This document shows, one piece after another, positions 26,027 through 34,041 of a stretch of 64,000 bases of DNA. Both the position numbers and the translations under genes were made by a program. The stretch comes from JAFALK01 sp042701975 (GTDB lineage Bacteria > Pseudomonadota > Gammaproteobacteria > Burkholderiales > Burkholderiaceae_C). The notes beneath the pieces were generated by a model. That model ran no database searches. It was not told the origin of the DNA and saw only the letters and a program-made list of their open reading frames with translations. The stretch is from positions 2,790,001 through 2,854,000 of the forward strand of contig CP170561.1 in the NCBI GenBank assembly GCA_042701975.1, given 5' to 3'. Each line of letters starts with the position of its first letter. Position 1 is the first letter of the stretch.

Positions 26027-28133
26027 TCAGTGACGCGAGCGCCGGACCATGCTGCCGACGTCAAGAATCAGGGCCACGCGGCCGTCGCCCATGATGGTGG
26101 CGCCGGACACGTCGTTGACCTTGCGGTAATTGGCTTCGAGGTTCTTCACCACGACCTGCTGCTGGCCGAGCAGTTCGTCTACCAGCACCGCCACGCGGCC
26201 GCCTTCGGCCTCGATGACGACCATGATGTTCGAGGTCTTCTCGAAATCGAAGCGCGGCACGCGGAAGATCTCTTCCAGCGAGAGCACGGGCATGTACTCG
26301 TCGCGCACCTCGACCACGCGGCCGGAACCGGCCACGGTCTTGATGGTGTCGGACTCGACCTGGAAGGACTCGACCACCGAGCTCAGTGGCAGGATGTAGA
26401 CCTCTTCGCCCACGCCCACGCTCATGCCGTCCATGATGGCCAGGGTGAGCGGCAGGCGCACCGAGACCTTCATGCCGTAGCCTTCGGCGGAGTCGATCTC
26501 GACCGTGCCGCCGAGCGAGGTGATGTTCTTCTTGACCACGTCCATGCCGACGCCGCGGCCGGACACGTCGGTGACCTGGTCGGCGGTGGAGAAGCCGGGC
26601 GCGAAGATCAGGCTCCAGGCTTCGGAGTCGGTCATGCTGTCGGGCGCCTCGATGCCCTTCTCGCGGGCCTTCTTGATCAGCTTGTCGCGGTTCAGGCCGC
26701 GGCCGTCGTCGCGCACCTCGATGACGATGGAGCCGCCCTGGTGGGAGGCGACCAGCGTGATCGTGCCCTGCTCGGGCTTGCCCTTGGCGGCGCGATCCTC
26801 GGGCATCTCGATGCCGTGGTCGCAGCTGTTGCGCACCAGGTGGGTCAGCGGATCGGTGATCTTCTCGACCAGGCTCTTGTCCAGTTCGGTCGCTTCACCC
26901 TGCGTGACCAGCTCGACCTTCTTGCCCAGCTTGGCCGCCAGGTCGCGCAGCATGCGCGGGAAGCGGTTGAAGACCATGGACATCGGAATCATGCGGATGG
27001 ACATGACCGATTCCTGCAGGTCGCGCGTGTTGCGCTCCAGGTCTGCAAGGCCGGAGGCGAGCTGCTGGTACAGGCCCGGATCCAGGCCGCGGCTGTTCTG
27101 CGCCAGCATGGCCTGGGTGATGACGAGCTCGCCCACGAGGTTGATCAGCTGGTCGACTTTTTCGATGGAGACGCGCAGCGTGGACTGGTCCATGCTCGCG
27201 CCCTTGGCCTCGGCCTTGGGCGCAGCGACGGCAGCCTTGGGTGCCGCGGCGACGGCCGTGGCTTCCACAGGCTTGACGTCGGTGGATCCGCTTGCGCCGG
27301 GCGTGCCCGGGGCGTCGTCGAAGAAACCATAGCCGGGATCCGGCTCTTCCTTGGCGGGCGCACCCGGTGCGTCGTCATGGAAGCCGTAGCCGGGACCGAA
27401 CGGCGATAGGTGCACCTGCTCGCGGGCCACGTGGAAGGTGAACAGGTCCAGCAGGTCGTTGTCGGCGCTGCTGGTCAGCACCTTGAAGCGGCGGTAGCCG
27501 TCGGCCGAAGAGCCGGCGTCCAGCGGCTCGATGGTGCCGAGGTCGGTGATTTCCTTGAACAGCTCGACGAGGTTGTCGGCCAGGCTCAGGTCGGTGAGCG
27601 GACCCACGCGCAACTCGAGCAGGCGGGCCGAGGTCTTGAAGTCGGCAACCGGCGCGGCGGCCGCCTTGGGCGCCGGCGGGGGGAGGGGGGGCGGCCTTGG
27701 TATCGACCGTGCCGCCTTCGCACAGGACCTTGTAGCTGGAGACGAGGTGCGAGGTGTCGACGATCTCGCTGCTGGCGCCCTGGTGGCGTGCGAGCTGGCC
27801 CTTCAGCGCGTCGCCCGACTGCAGCAGGATGTCGACCATCTGCGTGGTGGGCTTGAGCTCGTGGCGGCGCAGCTTGTCGAGCAGCGTCTCCATCTGGTGG
27901 GTGAGCTCGGCCACATCGGAGAAACCGAAGGTGGCGGCACCGCCCTTGATCGAGTGGGCGCAGCGGAAGATGGCGTTGAGCTCTTCGTCGTCTGCGGCCT
28001 CCACGTCCACGTTCAGGAGCAACTGCTCCATGGAGTCCAGGTTCTCGCCGGCTTCTTCGAAGAAGACCTGGTAGAACTGGCTGAGGTCAATGCCGGCACT
28101 GGCGCTTGCGCTGTCTGAAGACATGTCTGCCAT
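26027..28133 (-). CDS. cheA: Chemotaxis histidine kinase CheA, split by a one-base frameshift
   Basis: CheA autophosphorylates and passes phosphate to CheY. The 5' frame (from ATG 28133) encodes the Hpt domain with H60 in RCAHSIKGGAATFGF and a P/A linker (AAPPPPA). It then runs into unrelated sequence at the poly-C tract 27678-27691. The other frame, open to 26027, supplies the P3 dimerisation helix (VSIEKVDQLINLVGELVI), the ATPase (PLTHLVRNSCDHGIEMPEDR, DDGRGLN, DQVTDVSGRGVGMDVVKKN) and the C-terminal CheW-like domain. Removing one C in the tract joins both into a 701-codon kinase of normal size. This is either a sequencing indel in a C7-T-C6 run, a real mutation or a slippage site. It is flanked by cheY and cheW. 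Confidence 0.9.
27678..27691 (-). other. C7-T-C6 homopolymer tract at the cheA frameshift
   Basis: The plus strand reads six G, one A, seven G. On the coding strand this gives seven C, T, six C inside the Ala/Pro linker after the Hpt domain. It is the point where the two cheA reading frames meet and must differ by one base for a full-length kinase. Confidence 0.85.
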
Positions 28134-28147
28134 GACTCTCGGGTTGC

Positions 28148-28510
28148 TTACTTGATGACCTTGCCGATCACCTCGATCAGCTTGGCGGGATCGAAGGGCT
28201 TGACGAGCCAGCCCGTGGCGCCGGCGGCGCGGCCGGCTTGCTTCATCTGGTCGCTGGACTCGGTGGTCAGGATCAGGATCGGCGTGGTCTTGAACTTCGG
28301 GTTGTCACGCAGCTTCTTGGTCAGGCTGATGCCATCCATGCGCGGCATGTTCTGGTCGGTGAGCACGAGGTCGAAGTCGCGCTGCGAGGACTTTTCCCAG
28401 GCGTCCTGGCCGTCCACTGCCTCCACCACATTGAAACCAGCGTTCTTGAGGGTGAACGAAACCATCTGGCGCATCGAGGCCGAATCGTCCACAGCAAGGA
28501 TTGAATGCAT
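28148..28510 (-). CDS. cheY: Chemotaxis response regulator CheY
   Basis: A 120-aa stand-alone receiver that, when phosphorylated by CheA, binds the flagellar switch. Key residues are visible: the acidic pair in ILAVDDSASMRQMV, phospho-acceptor D52 in DLVLTDQNMPRMDG, the Thr/Ser switch in ILILTTES and Lys in GWLVKPFDP. No output domain is present. It sits between the CheZ-like gene and cheA in the che operon. Confidence 0.95.
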   Translation of the reverse strand: MHSILAVDDSASMRQMVSFTLKNAGFNVVEAVDGQDAWEKSSQRDFDLVLTDQNMPRMDGISLTKKLRDNPKFKTTPILILTTESSDQMKQAGRAAGATGWLVKPFDPAKLIEVIGKVIK

Positions 28511-28567
28511 CGTCGTCTCTCCGGGAGTTCTGCTTGTTTCGGTAAAGGAGTATTCGAATCTGAGGCG

Positions 28568-29023
28568 TCAGAAAAGTTCGATGGACCCAGCGTCCATCTC
28601 ATCCTGCGTCACGGGGTTTGGACGCAGGGGAGCGATTTCGACCACGGTCACGCCGTCCTCATCGTCGCCAAAAGTGTCTCGGGCCAATTGGTCCGCGCAA
28701 TTGCGCAGCCGCTGGCTGGTATGGGCAATGAGTTGCGTGGCCATGTCCTGGAACTGCAATGCCGTGATCGCTCCGGCTATATCCGACATGACTTGCTGCA
28801 ATCTGGCATTGTCAGGGGTGTCAACCCCCTCTGCTCCCTTAATCAGGGCGGAAATATGGCTGGAAGCACTGTAAAAATGCGCAGAAAGCGCTTCGCCGGC
28901 ATCGTCGAGCAGGCGTTGAAGCCGCTCGAGATCGTTGGTGACCGTCATCAGATGGTCCTGGAGCTCGGCGGCCGCCAGCAAAGGGGCCATGCCCTCGCCG
29001 TCCTGGCCTGAAATTTCTTCCAT
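28568..29023 (-). CDS. Short CheZ-like CheY-P phosphatase candidate
   Basis: A 151-aa all-helical protein at the head of the cheY-cheA-cheW operon. Residues 80-107 (SDIAGAITALQFQDMATQLIAHTSQRL) match the CheZ active-site helix pattern FQD-x3-Q, where D93 and Q97 would correspond to the Asp and Gln that position water for CheY-P dephosphorylation. The protein is shorter than classic CheZ (about 210 aa), and the C-terminus is acidic (EMDAGSIELF), possibly a CheY-binding tail. ATG 29023 has GGAGAG upstream; a start 18 codons earlier is less likely. CheZ function is inferred from motif and operon position. Confidence 0.68.
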   Translation of the reverse strand: MEEISGQDGEGMAPLLAAAELQDHLMTVTNDLERLQRLLDDAGEALSAHFYSASSHISALIKGAEGVDTPDNARLQQVMSDIAGAITALQFQDMATQLIAHTSQRLRNCADQLARDTFGDDEDGVTVVEIAPLRPNPVTQDEMDAGSIELF

Positions 29024-29354
29024 CTGCGCGCGCTCTCCAGTTTTATTTATCGCCGTGCCGTGGAAATGGGCCACCACAACACTTTCTTACAAGGTCGGAT
29101 CTTCGGTAATTCTTATGCAGATGTCGATGTGCCACGGCAAGCCGTGTATCAACTTGTCAAAGTTTCGAGGCATTGTTGGCAAATAGTACGGGAAAACCCT
29201 TGGCGGCAACCATTCGGCTGGCTTGCGGATGTTGTGTCTTCGCCCAAGCACGACAGCACGGCAAAATCGTGCGGGTATATCGCTGTCGCTGCTGCTGTGA
29301 ATAGCGGTTGAACTTCGCGTCTGACGCCTCTATCAGCCGGCATACTGCGCGCCC
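29024..29354. other. Divergent intergenic region between che operon and kinase gene
   Basis: This 331-base stretch holds no convincing gene, though short open frames exist. It must carry the che operon promoter on the minus strand. A TTGACA occurs there without a good -10, and a GGCGATAA resembling a sigma-28 -10 occurs at about 29047-29054 without a matching -35. On the plus strand a sigma-70-like promoter precedes the kinase gene. The base composition is less GC-rich than the flanks. Confidence 0.5.
29308..29336 (+). promoter_or_regulatory. Possible sigma-70 promoter for the REC-kinase gene
   Basis: TTGAAC (29308-29313) and TATCAG (29331-29336) are separated by exactly 17 bases and end 18 bases before the ATG at 29355. 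This would leave a very short leader. Match quality is moderate. Confidence 0.35.
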
Positions 29355-30497
29355 ATGCCCACACCCCTGCCGCCTCCCGATCGAAGCCTGCGCATCCTGC
29401 ACGTCGAAGACGCCGAACTCGACCACCAATTGCTGTGCGTGCAACTCGAACGGTCGCACCTGAAAGCCCAGGTGCAGCGGGTGGACACGATGGCTCAGAT
29501 CGAGACGGCGCTGGCGGAAGAGCAGCCCTGGGATGCCGTGATCGCCGACTTCGACCTGCCCGGCCTCTCGGGCTTGACAGTCCTGAAGCGGCTGCGCGAG
29601 CTCAAGCGCTTCATTCCCTTCTTGCTGGTCTCCGGCCAGATCGGCGAGGACATGGCCGTGGAAGCCGTGCGTGGCGGTGCTTCCGACTATCTCTTCAAGG
29701 GCAACCTCACGCGCCTGGCGCCCGCGCTGCTGCGCGCCATCGAGGCGGCCGAGGCACGCAATGCGCGTTTCGAATCGGAACAGGCGCTGCGCCAGTCCAA
29801 GCAGCGTTTGCACGAGTTGGCTGGCCACTTGCAGACGAGCATCGAAATGGAACGCGCCGCGATTGCGCGCGAGATCCACGACGACGTGGGCGGTTCGCTC
29901 ACGGCCGTGAAGTTCGACCTCGCCTGGATCGCCCGCCATGCCCAGGAAGACATCGTGCGCCAGCGCACCCGTGCGGCGCTGGACACGGTGACCAGTGCGC
30001 TGGAGGCCAGCCAGCGCATCATGCACAACCTGCGCCCGGCCATCCTGGACCAGGGCCTGGTGGCCGCCGTGCAGTGGATGGCCGCGGGCTTTGAGCGCCG
30101 CACCGGCATCCAGTGCGCCGTGCGGGCCAGCCAGGAACAGATGCAGCTGCCACCGGGCGTGCCCTTGGTGGCCTACCGCGCCGCGCAGGAGGCGCTGACG
30201 AATGTGGCGAAGCACGCACAGGCGTCGCGCGTGGACATCGAACTCTCCATGCAGACCGGCGTGCTGACCTTGGAGGTCAACGACAATGGCCGCGGCATCG
30301 CGCCGGAGGACCTGGCCAAGGCGCGATCATTCGGCATACGCGGCCTTCACGAGCGCGCGGCCACAGTGGGGGGATGGGTGGACTTGAGTTCGAACAGCAC
30401 GGGCAATGGCGGCACGAGCGTGATCCTTTCGGTTCCGCTTGCCGATGACGTGATCGACGGTGCGCTTGAAGGCGGCGGCGGCTGGGGCGAGGCGTGA
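29355..30497 (+). CDS. Receiver-histidine kinase hybrid (REC + HisKA_3 + HATPase)
   Basis: A 380-aa soluble sensor kinase whose receiver domain comes first. The REC domain carries the acidic pair in ILHVEDAE, phospho-acceptor D65 in VIADFDLPGLSG and K115 in YLFKGN. The NarL-type dimerisation domain has H175 in AIAREIHDDVGGSL, and the ATPase shows AAQEALTNVAKHAQ, VNDNGRGI and FGIRGLHERAATVGG. No membrane segment is present, so it probably receives its input as phosphate from another kinase or from a partner protein. The stop overlaps the downstream LuxR-type regulator start by four bases, making a tight two-gene system. Confidence 0.92.
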   Translation: MPTPLPPPDRSLRILHVEDAELDHQLLCVQLERSHLKAQVQRVDTMAQIETALAEEQPWDAVIADFDLPGLSGLTVLKRLRELKRFIPFLLVSGQIGEDMAVEAVRGGASDYLFKGNLTRLAPALLRAIEAAEARNARFESEQALRQSKQRLHELAGHLQTSIEMERAAIAREIHDDVGGSLTAVKFDLAWIARHAQEDIVRQRTRAALDTVTSALEASQRIMHNLRPAILDQGLVAAVQWMAAGFERRTGIQCAVRASQEQMQLPPGVPLVAYRAAQEALTNVAKHAQASRVDIELSMQTGVLTLEVNDNGRGIAPEDLAKARSFGIRGLHERAATVGGWVDLSSNSTGNGGTSVILSVPLADDVIDGALEGGGGWGEA

Positions 30498-31141
30498 TGA
30501 TCCGCGTCATCCTCTGCGACGACCACGCCCTCATCCGCCGCGGCATCCGCGACACGCTGGCCGACTGCGTGGACATCGAGGTCGTCGGTGAAGCCGGCGA
30601 CTACGGCGAACTGCGCGCCTTGCTCCACAAGCTCGGCGACAAGCCCTGCGACGTGCTGGTGCTGGACATCAACATGCCCGGCCGCTCGGGCCTGGACGTG
30701 CTGCATGTGCTCAAGGACGAGGGCGCGGCCATCCGCACGCTGATCGTCTCCATGTACCCCGAAGACCAGTACGCCATCCGCGCGCTCAAGGCCGGCGCCT
30801 TCGGCTACGTCAACAAGGGCGGCGATCCGGCCCTGCTGGTGCAGGCCGTGCGCACGGTGGCGCAAGGGCGCAAGTACGTGACGCCCGAGATCGCGCAGAT
30901 GCTGGTCGAAAGCCTGACCACACCGGCCACCGAGGCCGCGCACCAGAAGCTCTCCGATCGGGAGCTGCAGACGCTGGTGATGATCGCCTCGGGCAAGCGC
31001 CTGTCCGACATCGCCGAGGAGTTGAACCTCAGCCCCAAGACCGTCAGCGTGTATCGCGCCCGGGTGCTGGAGAAGCTGGCCCTGGCGAACAATTCGGAGC
31101 TGACGGTCTACGCGATCCGCAATGGGTTGGTGGAGAGCTGA
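30494..31141 (+). CDS. LuxR/NarL family response regulator
   Basis: A 215-aa DNA-binding regulator, the evident partner of the overlapping kinase gene. The receiver has the acidic cluster LCDDH, phospho-acceptor D57 in VLVLDINMPGRSG and Lys in GYVNKGGDP. The C-terminal GerE-type helix-turn-helix is LSDRELQTLVMIASGKRLSDIAEELNLSPKTVSVYRARVLEKL. Targets cannot be read. It converges on the unknown hydrolase operon at 31191 with a 49-base gap, so a regulatory link to that operon is possible but not shown. Confidence 0.93.
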   Translation: MMIRVILCDDHALIRRGIRDTLADCVDIEVVGEAGDYGELRALLHKLGDKPCDVLVLDINMPGRSGLDVLHVLKDEGAAIRTLIVSMYPEDQYAIRALKAGAFGYVNKGGDPALLVQAVRTVAQGRKYVTPEIAQMLVESLTTPATEAAHQKLSDRELQTLVMIASGKRLSDIAEELNLSPKTVSVYRARVLEKLALANNSELTVYAIRNGLVES

Positions 31142-31190
31142 TTCGCCATCGAGACTCACGCGATTTGATGGGCTTGTCGAGGTTCCGCGA

Positions 31191-34028
31191 CTACAAAATC
31201 GCTTTCAAGGGCAGGCGCCACAAGGACACGCGAGAAGCACCGCTTTGGTTGCCGGCGAGCAGCCAGAACTCGTTGGTGGCGGTGCTCACTTCGTAGACGA
31301 AGCCGGTGTGGTGCTGGCCCGGGCTGGGCGCGATCACCACAACGTCGCCGACCTGCGGCGGCGGCGTTCCGCCCGTGGCCACCGGTGCGCAGGCCGCACC
31401 GTTGAGGTCGGGCCTTTGCCAGCCGATCCAGGATTTGGCCGCGGCCTGGTCCTTGAAGGGCACCAGCAGTCCGTTGGCGTTGCTTGCGAAGGCTGCGTTG
31501 GTGGAGGTCGTCGTCAAGGCGCCGTTGGTGGCCCTCGAGTGGCTCAACACCCAGGTCACGAAAGCAGCGCACCACGGTGTGTTGTCACCCTGATTGCCCA
31601 TGGGCGGCGTGACGGCATCGAGATAGTCGCAGACGCGCGGATTGCTGGTGGCGCGCGTGCTGCCCTTGCTCTCCACCTGGCCCAGCTCGCCCAACGCGAT
31701 GTCCAGCCAGGGCGCGGTGGCGTGGCGCTGGAAGACCGGCGTGTTGTTGCTGCTGAGGATGTCGTTGAGCAGTGCTTCGTCGAGCTGGTCCAGCTGGTCG
31801 GGTTGATTGAGCGCGGTCTGAAAGATCGCGGCCGTGTGTGTGAGGTTGCCGGCCTTGCCGTAGCGGTAGAGCACGGCCATGGCGCGCATCTCGTCGGTGA
31901 AGGTGGTCACCGTGTTGAGATCGGCGCGGTTGGGGAAGTTGGTCTTGGTGTTGAGGTTGTCGGCCAGGGTGCGTGCAAGCCGGGTCGGCTGGCGCAGCTG
32001 CGGCAGTACCGATGGCAGCGCGCCGACGCTGGGTCCCGCCTGCACGGGCGGGCGACCCATCAGCTGCGTGAAGCTGGCCAGGGTCAGCTGGCCCGAGCCG
32101 GTTTCCTTCAGCAGCGCGGCGCGCGTGGCCGCGTCGATGCCGCCCGTCGAAGGTTGCACGCCCAGGCGCTGCTTCAAGGCCTGCATTTCGCGGTCGGTGA
32201 GGTTCTCTTCGAAGCCGGGCTGGGCGCCTTCGACGGTCGGCAGAGTGCTGACCTTTGCGGGCGTCGTTCCCGTGGCCGCAGGGGCCGTGTCCGACAGGAT
32301 CTGCGGCATGGCGAGCATCGGCAGCGGCAAGGTGCCGGCGCCCCGCACGGCGCTGAGCGACGCGTCGCGCACACGGCCGGCGCTGCGCAGGTCGACGAAC
32401 TTGTTCAGCAGGCCGAAGAGGGCTGGCGCGCCCAGCGAGATGAACAGGGCCGAGATCACGAGACCGAAGAAGGCCTGCACCCATCCCCATCCGTTGTTCT
32501 CCAGGCGCAGCGCAGGCAGGCCCAGCTGCGGCTGAGGGGGCAGCGGGTCGACATGGCAAGGGCCAGACTTCGGCCCTGAGTCGAGGAAAGCTTGGACCTC
32601 GGCTTCGCTGGCCTTCTTGGGCGGGCTCTTGTATTCGCAGAACTGCTGCCGCCAGTTGCTGGCACTGTGCCCGATGGGCAGGCGGCTCATCAAAGTCTGT
32701 TCCTTGAACACGCAAGCGCTCATCGCACGCAGGTCCCGCAGGCCCATGTCCGCGCAGCGCGCGAAGGCCGTGGGGTCGACGATGAAGAGATTGCGCAGGC
32801 CACCAAAGGATTCGGCATTGCGGATCACGGCCAGGATGGAGGAGCTGCTGTCCTCAAGCGCCTTGGCGGCCTCGAGCATCAGGTTGCGGGTATCGGCCCT
32901 GTTGCTGGCCGTCACGGCGGAGCCGACCCACGCCTTCACCTGGTTGATGCAACCGTAAACCTCGCGCAGCACCGCGTCATTGGCCTTGCTTTCATCCACG
33001 CGCTCGATGGCGGCCTTGAGCGGGGCCTGAATGCGCGTGAGCACCAGGATCCAGACGTCGCTGTTGGACATGTGCTCTACCTTCGGATCCTTGCCGGCCT
33101 TGCTGCCTGCCGCGGCGGAGGCTGCGCGGTCAGCAGCTGGCACCTCCTCCGCGCTGCCGAGCGGGCAGGTCCTCTTCGTGTCAATCTCGTCCACGCCGTA
33201 GCCTGCGATGGCACGATCCTTGTTGTACGCCTCGTGGAGGCGGAACAGCGCATCGTCGAGCCGGCCGATAGCGCGCGCGCGCGGATCGAGCGCCGGATCG
33301 GGCGTCGCCGGCTTCGGCGCGGAAGCCCCAGCCGCTGCCCCGCGGTTCTGCTGCGCCACCAGTTCGCCCAGGGCGCCAAAGCCTTCTCGCAACTCGGGGT
33401 CGCTGCCGAACACGTTGACGATGTGGACGGTGTCCACGTTGATGGCGGCGCACAGCAAAAAGGCCAGGATCAGGCCCATGGCTTCCGACCGGCGCTTGAG
33501 CCAGCCGTCAGAGCGGTCGCAGATGTCGGTGAACCAGGTGGCGATGGCGAGCTCGAATTCGGGCCAGCCGCTGGTGTTGCTCGGGACCAGGCCGCGCAAC
33601 GCCTGCAGGTACTGCATGCGGTCCGAGTCCTTCGGTGCCGCCTTCATCAGCTCGTCGATGAATGGCAGCGGCGCACGGCCCTCCGTGGAGGGCAGGTTGC
33701 GCGAGGGATTCAAGGCCATCAGCAAGGCCTTGGCGAACAGGTCGCCCGGGATCTGCGAAGGGCCCTTGGCGCGGCGGAGCAAGAAGAGGTTGGAAGAGCG
33801 CGGCTCGACTTCGCCGCTCCACAGCGAAGCGATCAGCCGATTCTTCAACACGAGCTTCTTGAGGTCTTGGTCGTTGCCCACGGCCTCGTTCACCGCCTGA
33901 AGCAGGATCGACACCCGGCCGCGCAGGATCCCGCCATCCAGGCTCTCCTGCACCTTCATCAGCAGGAAGGAGGCGGCGATGTAGATCAGCAGCAGGCCGA
34001 TGACCACGTCGATGATCAAGTTCTCCAT
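31191..34028 (-). CDS. Three-helix membrane protein with C-terminal TIGR02594-like hydrolase
   Basis: A 945-aa protein, the last gene of an unknown operon. TM1 lies at 5-25. The segment 90-203, with PSQIPGDLFAKALL, WFTDICDRSDGWLKRRSE and TM2 ending INVDTVHIVNVF, resembles a widespread uncharacterised membrane-protein family that I recall by its PSxIP and W(F)xxxxDRxxGWxKRR motifs. A Cys-containing region of ~310 residues precedes TM3 (517-543). Residues 608-642 look like a peptidoglycan-binding repeat (LGVQPSTGGIDAATRAALL). Residues 771-945 match the TIGR02594/NlpC-like hydrolase pattern with C820 (TPWCAAFVTW), H907 (GQHHTGF) and N927 (LAGNQSG). The positive-inside rule places the C-terminus in the cytoplasm. 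Function is unknown. Confidence 0.78.
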   Translation of the reverse strand: MENLIIDVVIGLLLIYIAASFLLMKVQESLDGGILRGRVSILLQAVNEAVGNDQDLKKLVLKNRLIASLWSGEVEPRSSNLFLLRRAKGPSQIPGDLFAKALLMALNPSRNLPSTEGRAPLPFIDELMKAAPKDSDRMQYLQALRGLVPSNTSGWPEFELAIATWFTDICDRSDGWLKRRSEAMGLILAFLLCAAINVDTVHIVNVFGSDPELREGFGALGELVAQQNRGAAAGASAPKPATPDPALDPRARAIGRLDDALFRLHEAYNKDRAIAGYGVDEIDTKRTCPLGSAEEVPAADRAASAAAGSKAGKDPKVEHMSNSDVWILVLTRIQAPLKAAIERVDESKANDAVLREVYGCINQVKAWVGSAVTASNRADTRNLMLEAAKALEDSSSSILAVIRNAESFGGLRNLFIVDPTAFARCADMGLRDLRAMSACVFKEQTLMSRLPIGHSASNWRQQFCEYKSPPKKASEAEVQAFLDSGPKSGPCHVDPLPPQPQLGLPALRLENNGWGWVQAFFGLVISALFISLGAPALFGLLNKFVDLRSAGRVRDASLSAVRGAGTLPLPMLAMPQILSDTAPAATGTTPAKVSTLPTVEGAQPGFEENLTDREMQALKQRLGVQPSTGGIDAATRAALLKETGSGQLTLASFTQLMGRPPVQAGPSVGALPSVLPQLRQPTRLARTLADNLNTKTNFPNRADLNTVTTFTDEMRAMAVLYRYGKAGNLTHTAAIFQTALNQPDQLDQLDEALLNDILSSNNTPVFQRHATAPWLDIALGELGQVESKGSTRATSNPRVCDYLDAVTPPMGNQGDNTPWCAAFVTWVLSHSRATNGALTTTSTNAAFASNANGLLVPFKDQAAAKSWIGWQRPDLNGAACAPVATGGTPPPQVGDVVVIAPSPGQHHTGFVYEVSTATNEFWLLAGNQSGASRVSLWRLPLKAIL

Positions 34029-34041
34029 GGCCGTCCCGTCG

